Below the pieces are notes generated by a model, which saw only the letters and a list, made by a program, of their open reading frames with translations, searched no databases and was not told the origin of the DNA. This document shows, piece by piece, positions 33,384 to 43,910 of a stretch of DNA of 64,000 nt. A program made the position numbers and the translations under genes. Numbering within the stretch: the stretch's first letter is position 1; each line of letters opens with the position of its first letter. This DNA comes from Smaragdicoccus niigatensis DSM 44881 = NBRC 103563 (GTDB lineage Bacteria > Actinomycetota > Actinomycetes > Mycobacteriales > Mycobacteriaceae), in assembly GCF_000380645.1 (NCBI RefSeq), contig NZ_AQXZ01000018.1, positions 186,001 to 250,000 of the forward strand. Direction: 5' to 3'.

Positions 33384-34748
33384 ATGTCGCCGCCGCAGAC
33401 CCCCGCCCACGCGAAGTCGATCATTGCGGCGATTTCCCTCGCGCTGTTCTGCATCCAGATCGACTACTTCGCGATGAATCTCGCGCTGCCGCGTATGGCA
33501 GACGACCTGTCCTCATCGAGCACGGATCTGCAATGGGTCATCAGCGCGTACATGCTGGCGCTTGGCGCGTTCATGGTGCCCGGCGGACGCGTTGGGGACA
33601 TCTACGGCCGTCGACGAGTTCTGCTGATCGGCATCGGACTGTTCGGTCTGGCGTCCGTGCTGTGCGCCCTCGCGCCGAACGTGGCGTTTCTCGTCGCGTT
33701 CCGCGTCGTGCAGGGGCTCGGCGCTGCGCTCGTCTTTCCCGTCTCGGTCAGCGTGCTCACCAACGCGTTTCCGTCCGGAGAGGCGGGTAAGGCAATCGGA
33801 TTGTGTTACGGGATAGCGGGATTGGGAAACGCAGCGGGACCGCTCGTCGGCGGATTCCTCACCGCGGAACTGAGCTGGCGGTGGATCTTCTGGCTCAATG
33901 TGCCGCTCACCCTGGTGGCCCTTGCCATCGTGGCGCTGCGCGTTGCCGAGTCCACGCAGGCGTCGGGTTCGAAACGCATTGACATCGCCGGATTGGCCCT
34001 GATCACCACGGGCGTCGGACTGTTCACGCTCGTGTTCGACCGCGCGACGTCATGGGGTTGGTTGTCGGTACCGACCATCGGCTTCTTCGTGGTCGCGATG
34101 GTCTTGTTCGCGGCGTTCGTCGCTGTCGAGAATCGCGTCGCCGAGCCCCTCGTCGAACTGAGCCTGCTTCGTCAATCGCGCTTCACGATTCTCGTCGTGG
34201 CCGGCGCGGTCGCGAACATCTCGTACGCCGTCACGGTGTTCGGCTCGACGCTCGCACTTCAGCAGGGCCGCGGAATGGGCCCGCTCGAAGCCGGCCTCGT
34301 CTTCCTGGGGCCATCGATCGGCGCCGCCCTCGGTGGGCCCGTGTCGGGGCGCCTGGGCGCACGGATCCCGCACATGATCGTGATGGGTGGCGGTTGCATC
34401 GTGGCGGCCGTCGCGGTCTTCCTGCTCGGCTCCGTCCACGCTCTCCCGGCGTACGTCGCTGCCCTGACGGCAAGCGGGTTCACCTTAGGGCTGATCTACG
34501 CTTTCACGACGGTCGCCACCCAGTCCGTCGTCAGCCCCGCGAGAGCAGGGGAGGCCGCCGGCGTCACGCTCACGGTGATCGTCACGCTAGCCGGGGTAGG
34601 CGTGGCGGTCGCGAGCACGGTGATCGAAATGCTCGAATCGCAGGGGTCATCACTGGAGACCGCGGTGGGCCGCATCCTCCAGGTAGTCGCGCTGGGGTTG
34701 TTGCTTGCCGGTGCCGCCGTGGTCGCGGCGAGCCGATCCCGGCGTTAG
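33384..34748 (+). CDS. MFS multidrug exporter, DHA2-like
   Basis: A 454-residue major facilitator protein with at least 12 hydrophobic helices. Visible features are the early segment NLALPRMADDLSSSSTDLQWVISAYML, motif A GGRVGDIYGRRRV after TM2, and GPLVGGFLTAELSWRWIFWLNVP (antiporter motif C region). This pattern is typical of drug/proton antiporters of the EmrB/QacA type. AGGAG six bases before the ATG at 33384 decides the start against the GTG at 33351. It lies between the two RAE genes but has no RAE itself. Confidence 0.87.
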   Translation: MSPPQTPAHAKSIIAAISLALFCIQIDYFAMNLALPRMADDLSSSSTDLQWVISAYMLALGAFMVPGGRVGDIYGRRRVLLIGIGLFGLASVLCALAPNVAFLVAFRVVQGLGAALVFPVSVSVLTNAFPSGEAGKAIGLCYGIAGLGNAAGPLVGGFLTAELSWRWIFWLNVPLTLVALAIVALRVAESTQASGSKRIDIAGLALITTGVGLFTLVFDRATSWGWLSVPTIGFFVVAMVLFAAFVAVENRVAEPLVELSLLRQSRFTILVVAGAVANISYAVTVFGSTLALQQGRGMGPLEAGLVFLGPSIGAALGGPVSGRLGARIPHMIVMGGGCIVAAVAVFLLGSVHALPAYVAALTASGFTLGLIYAFTTVATQSVVSPARAGEAAGVTLTVIVTLAGVGVAVASTVIEMLESQGSSLETAVGRILQVVALGLLLAGAAVVAASRSRR

Positions 34749-35248
34749 CCGTTGCCCGTCGCGTCGAGCGCGAACCACAGCACGTTCGCCGGGTCATTGT
34801 CGCCGCGCTTCCACATCGCCGGCCCGAGGAACATGCCCGGTGCGACTTCGCGCAGTTCGTCGTGGATCTTTCGGATGAACCACGGATTCCCGGGCTGCTC
34901 GTAGTCGAGGACGATGCAGTCGGCGCCATCGATGACCGACGGCTGAACGCGGGTCGCGAACGGGAACCAGTCCATCGTCACGCCCAGGCCGATGCGGTTG
35001 ATACCGACGCCGCTCGACTCGTCGCCAGCGGTGAGAGTCTTTCCGTCCCAGGGAAACACCGGAAGCTTCGCGGCGAGCGAGAGCAACCCGGACAGCGGCG
35101 TCTTGTCGACACCGCGCACGGCCAGCATGCGCCCCTTCGGCTTGTTGTCGAGAACTCCGATATCGGCGGGCACGCTGCCCGACCGATAGAGAGCATCGAG
35201 CTCTTCGAAACTCTTCGCGGACAGATCATCAAGAGTCAGAGTGCTCAC
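34745..35248 (-). CDS. Hypothetical protein
   Basis: A 167-residue protein that appears soluble. Notable segments are VLDNKPKGRMLAVRGV, GINRIGLGVTMDWFPF and a C-terminal EVAPGMFLGPAMWK. The pattern suggests a small lipocalin-like or GXWXG-type barrel that could bind a hydrophobic ligand, but I do not recognise a named family. It overlaps the convergent MFS gene by 4 bases and stands alone on its strand. Confidence 0.65.
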   Translation of the reverse strand: MSTLTLDDLSAKSFEELDALYRSGSVPADIGVLDNKPKGRMLAVRGVDKTPLSGLLSLAAKLPVFPWDGKTLTAGDESSGVGINRIGLGVTMDWFPFATRVQPSVIDGADCIVLDYEQPGNPWFIRKIHDELREVAPGMFLGPAMWKRGDNDPANVLWFALDATGNG

Positions 35249-35339
35249 GTTATTGGACCTCCCGGTAACGGCTACGTGGCTTCAGGCTCATATTTCGCCG
35301 ATGCACAGGACCGCGTTCGCCGAACCGCAGAAACAAAAG

Positions 35340-36194
35340 TCAATGTTGTTTGTGCGCACAAAGAACATGCGGTGGCGCTGCAGAATCGGCTCTCCAGGAG
35401 ACATCCGCGCCGTACCCGGCGAGTAGGTCCTGCGCGCTGCGGTCATCAATGATTCGGAAGCCGTGCTGGCGCAGAAGAGTACCCATCGACTCGGGCGTGA
35501 AGTAGCTCAACCACGGTTCACCGACGGCGGCCACGCGCGCGGCCCGCTCACTCAGCGACTGGGCACCGGTCGGTCCCGCGGGCGGGAGATAGTCGACGAC
35601 CAACCACACCGGACCTTCGTGCGCGGCGACGTACTCGAGAGTGCCGGCGATCGCGGGCTCGGTGAGATACATCGTCACGCCGAGCCACGCGAAAACAGTA
35701 GGGACACTGCGGTCGAACCCAGCCGCCGCGAGCCGGTCGGCGAGATCGTCGGTCTCGAAGTCGACGGGAACGAAGTGCAGCGACTCCGGAATCTCGATCT
35801 CGGCCTTCGCAAGATGACGGCGCTTCCAATCCTGCGTCGCCGGATGGTCGACCTCGAACACCGTGACGTCGGCCAACTCGTGCCGGTAGCCGAACGTATC
35901 GAGGCCGGCGCCGAGGATGACGACCTGACCGTGACCCAGTTCCTGCGCGATGATGTCTTCGGCGAATCGTGCCCGCGACACGACCAACAACCGCCGAATC
36001 CGCGCCCAGTCGGGATCGGTGGCACTGCCGAGAGTCGCGGCCTCGCGTTCGAGCACGTCGTCCTCCGCAGCACCGAGGAGCCGGTTGGCGAGGTGATCGT
36101 TGAGAATCTTGGGCTCGTCGACGAAGTGGTGATAAGCGCGCGCATAGGCCGTCGCCAGAGCCGTGCGGCTTGGACCTGCCTGTTCAAACGCCAC
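35340..36194 (-). CDS. SAM-dependent methyltransferase, TIGR00027/LCM-like
   Basis: A 284-residue methyltransferase of the family expanded in mycobacteria. The SAM-binding motif is VVILGAGLDTFGYR, followed by the acidic FEVDHPATQDWKRR, and a second motif VPVDFETDDLADRL. GTG start three bases after the stop of the upstream small gene, so they are probably cotranscribed. The substrate is unknown; relatives are linked to polyketide or O-methyl lipid modification but mostly uncharacterised. Confidence 0.86.
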   Translation of the reverse strand: MAFEQAGPSRTALATAYARAYHHFVDEPKILNDHLANRLLGAAEDDVLEREAATLGSATDPDWARIRRLLVVSRARFAEDIIAQELGHGQVVILGAGLDTFGYRHELADVTVFEVDHPATQDWKRRHLAKAEIEIPESLHFVPVDFETDDLADRLAAAGFDRSVPTVFAWLGVTMYLTEPAIAGTLEYVAAHEGPVWLVVDYLPPAGPTGAQSLSERAARVAAVGEPWLSYFTPESMGTLLRQHGFRIIDDRSAQDLLAGYGADVSWRADSAAPPHVLCAHKQH

Positions 36195-36197
36195 GGG

Positions 36198-36587
36198 CTA
36201 ACAACCGATCAGTTCGAGGCGGAGTGTTCGGTGCTCTTCCGGAATCGGACGGGCGGCCGCGTCGGAGGTTCGAATCGGCCGGGGCCCGCGTGGAACTCGG
36301 CTTCCGCTCCCGCCACCGCGTCCTCGATAAACCAGCAGACCAGCACTCTTGTCCGGGACTGCGTCAAGGGCCGCTTGGATCGCCGGCAGTTGCCGGAACG
36401 CCTCCGCGTCCTCATCCGTGGCGAACTCGAACTCGACGACGAACCCCCAGCGGTGTTCGTGCATGTACCAATTTCGCGCGCGGTTGGTGATGGCAGCCTC
36501 GATGAGTCCAGCGCTGTGCGCCCGCCACCACTGATGTCCTGGGAACGGCCCGTCGAAGACCTCGACGGTCAGCCAACCATCGCTCAC
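36198..36587 (-). CDS. Hypothetical protein divergent from the rifampicin monooxygenase gene
   Basis: A 129-residue protein with a DGPFPGHQWW start, an aromatic middle part (NWYMHEHRWGFVVEFEFATDEDAEAF) and a basic, Gly/Arg-rich loop. The middle resembles a ferredoxin-like small dimeric barrel. No known family recognised. It is transcribed away from rox, with a 138-base gap that contains the RAE, and directly precedes the methyltransferase gene. Confidence 0.6.
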   Translation of the reverse strand: MSDGWLTVEVFDGPFPGHQWWRAHSAGLIEAAITNRARNWYMHEHRWGFVVEFEFATDEDAEAFRQLPAIQAALDAVPDKSAGLLVYRGRGGGSGSRVPRGPRPIRTSDAAARPIPEEHRTLRLELIGC

Positions 36588-36614
36588 GATTCGACCGTAC
36601 GCCCGTATGTGTGA

Positions 36615-38153
<1,539 letters not shown>

Positions 38154-38166
38154 ACAAGATGGGCGG

Positions 38167-39513
38167 GTGACGAAAGAAGTACGCCAGGCCGTCGAAGCGG
38201 TCCTTCCGTCCGTCCGCGCAGACCTCGAGGCACTCGTTCGAATCCCCAGTGTCAGTGCACTTCCCGAGCATGCGGCCGACGTGCAGCGGTCCGCGGAAGC
38301 GGTCGCCGACCTGTTTCGGCAGGAGGGGTTCGACGTTCAGATTCTGACGGCGAATGGCGGCGCTCCCGCGGTGGTGGCCCGTCGGCCGGCACCGCCAGGA
38401 GCGAAGACGGTTCTGCTCTACGCCCACCACGACGTGCAGCCGACCGGCAAGCGCCAGGACTGGACAACCGAGCCTTTCGAGCCCACCGAGGTAGGTGCTC
38501 GCCTGTACGGGCGCGGCGCCGCTGATGACAAAGCCGGAATCGCGGTCCACCTGGCGGCGATCCGGGCTCTCGGCGACGACCTCGCGGTCGGAGTGACCGT
38601 ACTCGTCGAGGGGGAGGAGGAAGTCGGGTCGCCGACGTTGGCCGCATTCCTCGCCGCACACTCCGAGCTGCTTCGTGCCGACGCCATCGTGATCGCCGAC
38701 TCCGGCAACTGGGATATCGGCGTGCCGGCGTTGACTACGAGCTTGCGCGGTCTCGTCGACGGGACCGTCGAAATCCGGACCCTCGATCATGCGGTGCATT
38801 CCGGCATGTGGGGTGGCCTCGTTCCGGACGCTGTCACCGCACTGATCCGTCTGCTCGGAACTCTCCACGATGGCGACGGCAACGTCGCCGTAGCCGGGCT
38901 GCACAGCGGAACCGCCGCTCCGGTCGACTACCCGGTTTACCGCCTGCGCGCCGAGAGCGGAATTCTCGACGGCGTCGAATTCATCGGCTCGGGCACCGCC
39001 GTCGAACGGTTGTGGACGAAACCCGCGATCACCGTGGTCGGCATGGACGTCACGTCTGTCGCGCAGGCGAGCAACACCCTGAGTGCCAATGCCCGCGCCA
39101 AGATCTCGGTGCGGCTCGCGCCTGGCGACACCGCCGAGCGGGCGCTTGCCGCGGTTCGATCGCATCTCGAACAACATGTCCCGTGGGGCGCGAAACTTAC
39201 GTTCACGCCCGGAGACGCGGCGGAACCCACCTCGATCGACCCGATCGGGCCGATCTACGACGTGGCACGAGAGGCATTGCGCGACGCGTGGGACGGCACC
39301 GAGCCCATCCACATGGGTGTCGGCGGCTCAATTCCATTCATCGCGTCGTTCCGCGAGGCATTCCCGGACGCGACGGTCCTGGTCACGGGCGTGGAAGACC
39401 CGGATACCCGGGCACACGGCGCGAACGAAGGATTGCACCTCGCCGAATGGAAACGAGCCTGCCTGGCGGAGGCGTACCTGCTTGCGCGGCTCGGCGCCAA
39501 GGACTACGGGTGA
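38167..39513 (+). CDS. M20-family metallo(di)peptidase
   Basis: A 448-residue zinc exopeptidase. Metal and catalytic motifs are visible: LLYAHHDVQP, LYGRGAADDKAG, EGEEEVGSP and, near the end, GVEDPDTRAHGANEGLH. It would cleave dipeptides or N-acyl amino acids in the cytoplasm. The GTG at 38167 lies 13 bases after the rox stop; the open frame upstream is inside rox. It is followed 3 bases later by the WS/DGAT gene, so the three may share readthrough from the rox promoter. Confidence 0.88.
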   Translation: MTKEVRQAVEAVLPSVRADLEALVRIPSVSALPEHAADVQRSAEAVADLFRQEGFDVQILTANGGAPAVVARRPAPPGAKTVLLYAHHDVQPTGKRQDWTTEPFEPTEVGARLYGRGAADDKAGIAVHLAAIRALGDDLAVGVTVLVEGEEEVGSPTLAAFLAAHSELLRADAIVIADSGNWDIGVPALTTSLRGLVDGTVEIRTLDHAVHSGMWGGLVPDAVTALIRLLGTLHDGDGNVAVAGLHSGTAAPVDYPVYRLRAESGILDGVEFIGSGTAVERLWTKPAITVVGMDVTSVAQASNTLSANARAKISVRLAPGDTAERALAAVRSHLEQHVPWGAKLTFTPGDAAEPTSIDPIGPIYDVAREALRDAWDGTEPIHMGVGGSIPFIASFREAFPDATVLVTGVEDPDTRAHGANEGLHLAEWKRACLAEAYLLARLGAKDYG

Positions 39514-39516
39514 TCT

Positions 39517-40923
39517 ATGGGTGATTCACTGTCGGCAACCGACCGCGCGACCCTGACCGCCGAAAAAGGCAACGTGAACATGACCGTCGGTGGTTTGGTT
39601 CTCACCGATGCCGGGCCCGGGGTCACGTACGACGCCCTGGTGCGGCGCATCGACGAGCGAATTCACCTGTTGCCTCGGTACACCCAGCGATTGCAGGAGT
39701 CCTGGTTCGGCGAGCGCCACCCCGTTTGGGTCGACGACGACAACTACGACACCCACTGGCACGTGCATTCCACGCACGTGACGTCCGAGGCCGAACTCGC
39801 TCGCTATGTCGGCAAGGCAATGTCCTCGCGGCTCGATCGGTCGCGGCCGCTGTGGGAGTTGCACGTCATCGAAGGTCTGCCCAATGAGCAGTCCGCCGTG
39901 CTGGTCAAGATGCACCACGCACTCGTGGACGGAATGAGCGCGGTCGGCGTGTTCATGGTGCTGATGGACATGACTCCCGAGCCGCAGCCGGTCCCGCCGG
40001 TTTCCGAAGAGGAATCCGAACCGCGCCAGCATTCGAAGCTCTATCACTACTTCGCGCGAATTCCGATGCGAAACCTCAGCATGACGCAGCGGATCGCGGT
40101 CACTGCGACCGAATGGATGCTCGACCGCGCGCTGGACCCGCGACAAGCCGAAAGCGACCTGCGCCTCGCCACTGGGCTGGTGCGCGCATTGCAGAAGCTG
40201 CGATCGTCGGCGGCGCCTCTGCCGTTCAACAAGCCGATCAGTGCCAACCGTTCCTTCGCGTGGACCACAGCACCGCTCGACGGACTCAAACGGGCCGCCA
40301 AGGCCAATGGTGGAACGGTGAACGACGCCATCCTCGCAGCGGTTTCCGGTCAGGTTGCGCGCTATCTCGAAGCCGCGGGTTTCGCGCTATCGAGTCTGGA
40401 GCAGGACCCCGTCGCGCTCGTGCCGGTGTCGGTACGGCCACCGGGTGATTCGTCGGGCGGTAACCGGATCGCCGTCGTCTTCGTCGACCTGCCGGTTTCC
40501 GAACGGGATCCCGCGAAGCGAATCGCACTGATTTCGGAGCGGATGCGGAAGATCAAAGGGTCGGCCGAAGTCATCGCCGGCTCGGTCGCTCTGGACATGA
40601 CCGGAGTCGTTCCACCACTCATGTCCAGCGCGCTCTCCGCCATGCCCCGGCCGCGCGACGATGGCGGCTCGATTCAGAACATTGTCGTGTCCAACGTGCC
40701 TGGCCCGCAGATGCCGCTGTACTTCAACGGCTCCGCGGTGCACGGCGTGTTTCCAGTTATGTCTCTCAACCCCGCTGACCAGGGCTTCGGCGTCGGCGTC
40801 CTGTCCTACAACGGGCGCGTCTGCTTCGGAGTCACCGCCGACAAGTGGCTCGACCCGGGCGTCGACGTCGCTCTCGCCGCGCTTCGTGCGGAACTCGACG
40901 AGGTCCTCGAACTCGGAACCTAG
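39517..40923 (+). CDS. Wax ester synthase/diacylglycerol acyltransferase (WS/DGAT)
   Basis: A 468-residue bifunctional acyl-CoA:alcohol/diacylglycerol acyltransferase that makes wax esters and triacylglycerols on lipid bodies. The catalytic HHxxxDG motif is MHHALVDGMS with His133, His134 and Asp138. The family C-terminal landmarks GGNRIAVVFVDLP and VVSNVPGPQMPLY are present. Length fits actinobacterial members. It is 3 bases after the M20 gene and overlaps the convergent esterase gene by 4 bases. With the Acr1-like reductase it would complete a wax-ester route. Confidence 0.92.
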   Translation: MGDSLSATDRATLTAEKGNVNMTVGGLVLTDAGPGVTYDALVRRIDERIHLLPRYTQRLQESWFGERHPVWVDDDNYDTHWHVHSTHVTSEAELARYVGKAMSSRLDRSRPLWELHVIEGLPNEQSAVLVKMHHALVDGMSAVGVFMVLMDMTPEPQPVPPVSEEESEPRQHSKLYHYFARIPMRNLSMTQRIAVTATEWMLDRALDPRQAESDLRLATGLVRALQKLRSSAAPLPFNKPISANRSFAWTTAPLDGLKRAAKANGGTVNDAILAAVSGQVARYLEAAGFALSSLEQDPVALVPVSVRPPGDSSGGNRIAVVFVDLPVSERDPAKRIALISERMRKIKGSAEVIAGSVALDMTGVVPPLMSSALSAMPRPRDDGGSIQNIVVSNVPGPQMPLYFNGSAVHGVFPVMSLNPADQGFGVGVLSYNGRVCFGVTADKWLDPGVDVALAALRAELDEVLELGT

Positions 40924-41921
40924 CGACCCTTCGGGCTCACTTCGTCCACGAATGCGGCAATCTCGTCGAGTGCCTGTGAGGCGTTCTTCGACACTCGATG
41001 CGAGACCTGAAACACGTGGAACTTGTTGTGATACAGGTGTAGTCGGCCTTTGCCGCCGACCGCGTTGAGCCGCTCGACGTAGTGCTCGGCATCGCCGGCG
41101 AGCAATTCGTTGTCGCTCGCCTGAACGAGAACCGGCGGCATGACCGTGAGGTCGTCGTTGGTGAGCAACATTTCGCGGTGCTCCGCGGATACGTTGCGCC
41201 AGTGCGCCGCCATGAGCGTGCGGCCCGCGTCGGTGAAGTAGTCCGGAAGATCGGCGTCGTGATCGCGCACCCACCGGCGACTCAGCGCCATCTTCGGATC
41301 AACGACCGGAGAGAGCGCAACGACGCCGGCGGGAGTGGGGAGTCCAGCCCGCTTCGCACGCGGCGGCAGTCCAAGCGTCAGATGTCCGCCCGCGGAGTCG
41401 CCTGCAACGACGATCTGAGAAGCGTCAAGTCCCGATGCGAGGAGCCACTTGTACGCCCGGAGAGCGTCATCGGCGGCCGCCGGATAGGGGTACTCGGGTG
41501 CGCGCCGATAGTCGACGGAGAACACCGGACGTCCGGTACGCGCGGAGATCTCGCTGGTCAGGCCCCGATGCGACAGCGGAGACCCGGCGACGAAGCCGCC
41601 GCCGTGGATGTACAGGATGACTGCCTCGCTGCGCGGTCCGACGCCGGGCCGTTCGACCCATTCGCCGCGGACCTGGTCGTTGTCGAAGGCCGCGCGAACC
41701 TGTTCGACGCGCGTACTGCGATCGGCTGCCATCGCTGGCCTCGTCATGTACCTCTCGAGCATGATTCGCATGGCGCGAACCTCAGGCAGCGTCAGGGTTT
41801 CACGTGCGGCCATGCCGCGGGTGTACTGACCGGCTGCTCGGAGTCCACCGCGAGTGACGATGCGGCGCACATTTCGGGCGACTCGAGGCCAGGTCACCGA
41901 TGACCGTTGGGCGTTCGACAT
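40920..41921 (-). CDS. Alpha/beta hydrolase, hormone-sensitive-lipase (HSL) type esterase
   Basis: A 333-residue esterase/lipase. HGGG at 106-109 forms the oxyanion hole, GDSAGG gives the nucleophile Ser176, with an aspartate in ASDNELLAGD and a histidine in HNKFHVFQ. The ATG at 41921 is chosen; the frame extends upstream into the thioredoxin promoter region. It is convergent with WS/DGAT and divergent from the thioredoxin gene. It could mobilise stored neutral lipid, which is inference from location. Confidence 0.85.
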   Translation of the reverse strand: MSNAQRSSVTWPRVARNVRRIVTRGGLRAAGQYTRGMAARETLTLPEVRAMRIMLERYMTRPAMAADRSTRVEQVRAAFDNDQVRGEWVERPGVGPRSEAVILYIHGGGFVAGSPLSHRGLTSEISARTGRPVFSVDYRRAPEYPYPAAADDALRAYKWLLASGLDASQIVVAGDSAGGHLTLGLPPRAKRAGLPTPAGVVALSPVVDPKMALSRRWVRDHDADLPDYFTDAGRTLMAAHWRNVSAEHREMLLTNDDLTVMPPVLVQASDNELLAGDAEHYVERLNAVGGKGRLHLYHNKFHVFQVSHRVSKNASQALDEIAAFVDEVSPKGR

Positions 41922-41995
41922 AACCCCAGCATGGCACTGCGCGCCGCGGGCTGGAATCAATCCCCGGCGTTCGGCGTTTCCCCAGCATGGCAATG
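41911..41995. repeat. Direct repeat spanning two divergent start regions
   Basis: A 29-base segment beginning GCGTTCG and including CCCCAGCATGGCA occurs at 41911 and again, 56 bases later, at 41967, with 24 of 29 positions identical. Copy 1 covers the start of the HSL-type esterase on the minus strand; copy 2 covers the start of the thioredoxin gene on the plus strand. This looks like a small duplication that created the divergent promoter region. Confidence 0.6.
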
Positions 41996-42298
41996 AACGA
42001 GGTCGGCAACTCGAACTTCTGGACGACGGTGCTCAAGCACGAGCAGCCCGTCGTGGTCGCGTTCTGGGCCACCTGGTGCGGCGCGTGCAAGGCGACGATG
42101 CCCGCGGTCTCGGAGCTGGGGGACCAGGGGCTGCCGATCTACACCGTCAACGTCGGGAACGAACCGGCCATCGCGTACGAATACGGCGTCACCGCCGCTC
42201 CGACGCTCAAAGTGTTCGATCAGGGCAAGGTCGTGAAGACGATCACGGGCCGGAAGACGAAGCAGGAGCTGGAGTCCGAGCTCGCGGAGTTTCTCTAG
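41987..42298 (+). CDS. Thioredoxin-family protein
   Basis: A 103-residue thioredoxin fold with the redox site W-C-G-A-C (Cys31, Cys34) and the cis-proline in VTAAPTLKVF. The usual sequence is WCGPC, so Ala replaces Pro in the active site, which should shift its redox potential. Cytoplasmic, with no signal peptide. It precedes the hydrogenase operon by 360 bases and may be independent. An alternative ATG lies two codons downstream. Confidence 0.9.
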   Translation: MAMNEVGNSNFWTTVLKHEQPVVVAFWATWCGACKATMPAVSELGDQGLPIYTVNVGNEPAIAYEYGVTAAPTLKVFDQGKVVKTITGRKTKQELESELAEFL

Positions 42299-42657
42299 AC
42301 AGCAGGAAAACCCGCGGTCAGTAGGCATTGCAGAATCGCGGCTGGACGAACGTCCGCCGGACATTTTCCGGTGAGTTGGACGACAGAAGAATGCATCGCT
42401 TGCCGGTTCAAGCGTCGAATACCGAGGTCAGGTGCATAGCCTGCCGTCTAGAGCACCTGATCAGGCGCTCTCTACGGCACTGGATGCACGGTACCGTCGC
42501 GCCTCCACATGGCGGACGGCAGATGCCACATGTTGGCATGTCATCCGTCCCCGAGCATCTCCATTGCGAGGTTGGGGCGCCTCGACCATCGGGTCATCTC
42601 TGTCGCCCCGCTGGTCACCGGCCTATCGTGGAAATAACCGTTCCTGGCGAGGTCGTG
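42299..42657 (+). other. Intergenic region upstream of the hydrogenase operon
   Basis: 359 bases with no convincing gene; the hypA frame stays open through most of it, but the implied peptide has no recognisable family features. It should carry the promoter of the whole hydrogenase operon. The one clear structure is the 8-bp inverted repeat at 42428-42460. I could not pick a reliable -35/-10 pair. Confidence 0.6.
42428..42460. promoter_or_regulatory. 8-bp inverted repeat in the hydrogenase promoter region
   Basis: TCAGGTGC and GCACCTGA are perfect inverted repeats 17 bases apart, so their centres are about two and a half helical turns apart. It is about 200 bases upstream of hypA. It could bind a dimeric regulator of the hydrogenase operon. 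No regulator gene is present in the cluster. Confidence 0.4.
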
Positions 42658-43059
42658 ATGCACGAACTGGCGATTACCGAAAGTCTCATCGATGCGGTGT
42701 GCGAGGCCGCCGCGGGTAGACGCGTGTCGGTGGTGCGGGTCGAGGCCGGGGCGTTGACCGGCGTGTTCCCGGATGCGATGGAGTTCTGCTTCGAGCTGGC
42801 GACCGAAGGCACCCTTGCTGCCGGCGCCCGCCTCGAACTGACCGTCACGCCGGGTGCCGGGTCGTGTCGCAGCTGCGGCAACGACGTTCAATTCGACGAT
42901 TTCATTCTGTTGTGCCCCTGTGGCAGCGCCGATGTCGTGGTGCGAAGCGGTCGGGACATACGCATTCTTTCCATCGACGTCGAGGATCGAGAAGACCCTC
43001 AGAATCGAGAACAACAATGTGCGCAACCTGCGGATGCGGCGAGTCCGACGGCTCGGTAA
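42658..43059 (+). CDS. hypA: Hydrogenase nickel-insertion protein HypA
   Basis: A 133-residue metallochaperone that works with HypB to load nickel into the hydrogenase large subunit. It starts MHEL, where the N-terminus, His2 and Glu3 bind nickel; the structural zinc site is Cys70-x-x-Cys73 with Cys86-x-Cys88. The C-terminal 15-20 residues are longer than usual and overlap hypB by 43 bases. First gene of the hydrogenase operon. Confidence 0.93.
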   Translation: MHELAITESLIDAVCEAAAGRRVSVVRVEAGALTGVFPDAMEFCFELATEGTLAAGARLELTVTPGAGSCRSCGNDVQFDDFILLCPCGSADVVVRSGRDIRILSIDVEDREDPQNREQQCAQPADAASPTAR

Positions 43060-43808
43060 TCACGATCGAAACCCACACCCATGATGGGCACACCCACACC
43101 CATCACCACGTGCATGAACACGAGCACGAACATGAACACCCGCACGAGACGCTGACGCTCGAGCAGAAAGTCCTCGCAAAGAACGACGCGATCGCCGAGC
43201 AGAACCGGCGCTGGTTCGCCGACCACGACATCACCGTCCTCAACCTGACCAGCTCACCTGGGTCCGGCAAGACCACACTTCTGGAACGCACCATCCGAGA
43301 ACTCAGCGGCAAGCGTTCGGTCTCGGTGATCGAGGGCGACCAGGAAACGACCCTCGACGCCGATCGCATCCACTCGGCGGGGGCGAACGTCGTGCAGGTC
43401 AACACCGGCGCGGGATGCCACCTCGACGCGAGCATGATCGACCGCGCCGTTGCCAAACTCCAACCCGAAACAGGTTCGATTCTGTTCATCGAGAACGTCG
43501 GAAACCTGGTTTGCCCGGCAATGTTCGATCTCGGTGAAATGGGCAAAGTCGTCGTCATCTCGGTTACCGAGGGCACCGACAAACCGCTGAAGTATCCGCA
43601 TATGTTCGCGGCCGCGACGCTGGTCCTCGTGAACAAGATCGACTTGCTGCCCTACGTCGATTTTGACCTTGAAAGTTGCTCGCAGTACGCACGATTGGTG
43701 AATCCAGACGTCACTGTTCTACCCGTTTCCGCGAAGTCTGGGGAGGGTCTCGACGCGTGGTTCGGATGGGTCGAGATGAATTGTCGGACAAGCATTGACA
43801 GTGATTGA
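43017..43808 (+). CDS. hypB: Hydrogenase nickel-incorporation GTPase HypB
   Basis: A 263-residue SIMIBI-class GTPase that drives nickel transfer. The N-terminal CxxCGC high-affinity metal site is Cys2, Cys5, Cys7, followed by a long His-rich nickel store (about 14 histidines between 20 and 43). Walker A is PGSGKTT (81-87), with ENVGNLVCP (metal site at the dimer interface) and VNKID for guanine. It overlaps hypA, and the hydrogenase small-subunit gene follows after 102 bases containing a G5/C5 hairpin at 43873-43896. Confidence 0.94.
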   Translation: MCATCGCGESDGSVITIETHTHDGHTHTHHHVHEHEHEHEHPHETLTLEQKVLAKNDAIAEQNRRWFADHDITVLNLTSSPGSGKTTLLERTIRELSGKRSVSVIEGDQETTLDADRIHSAGANVVQVNTGAGCHLDASMIDRAVAKLQPETGSILFIENVGNLVCPAMFDLGEMGKVVVISVTEGTDKPLKYPHMFAAATLVLVNKIDLLPYVDFDLESCSQYARLVNPDVTVLPVSAKSGEGLDAWFGWVEMNCRTSIDSD

Positions 43809-43910
43809 AAATGGGCAGACGCTGAAAGTTAGCGTCACGCAAGTGGGCTGAAGGACAGCTCCTGCGACGCGAGGGGGCTCCCAGCCCACCGCCCCCGCGA
43901 AAGCTGCATC

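Noticed and set aside
42328-42657. In-frame extension of hypA upstream
   Set aside because: HypA proteins begin MHEL, as found at 42658; the extension has no family resemblance and fills the promoter region.
43873-43896. G5/C5 hairpin between hypB and the hydrogenase small-subunit gene as a terminator
   Set aside because: The stem is only five clean pairs with an 14-base loop and no U-tract, and it would cut the operon; it may have a minor effect on stability but is not called.
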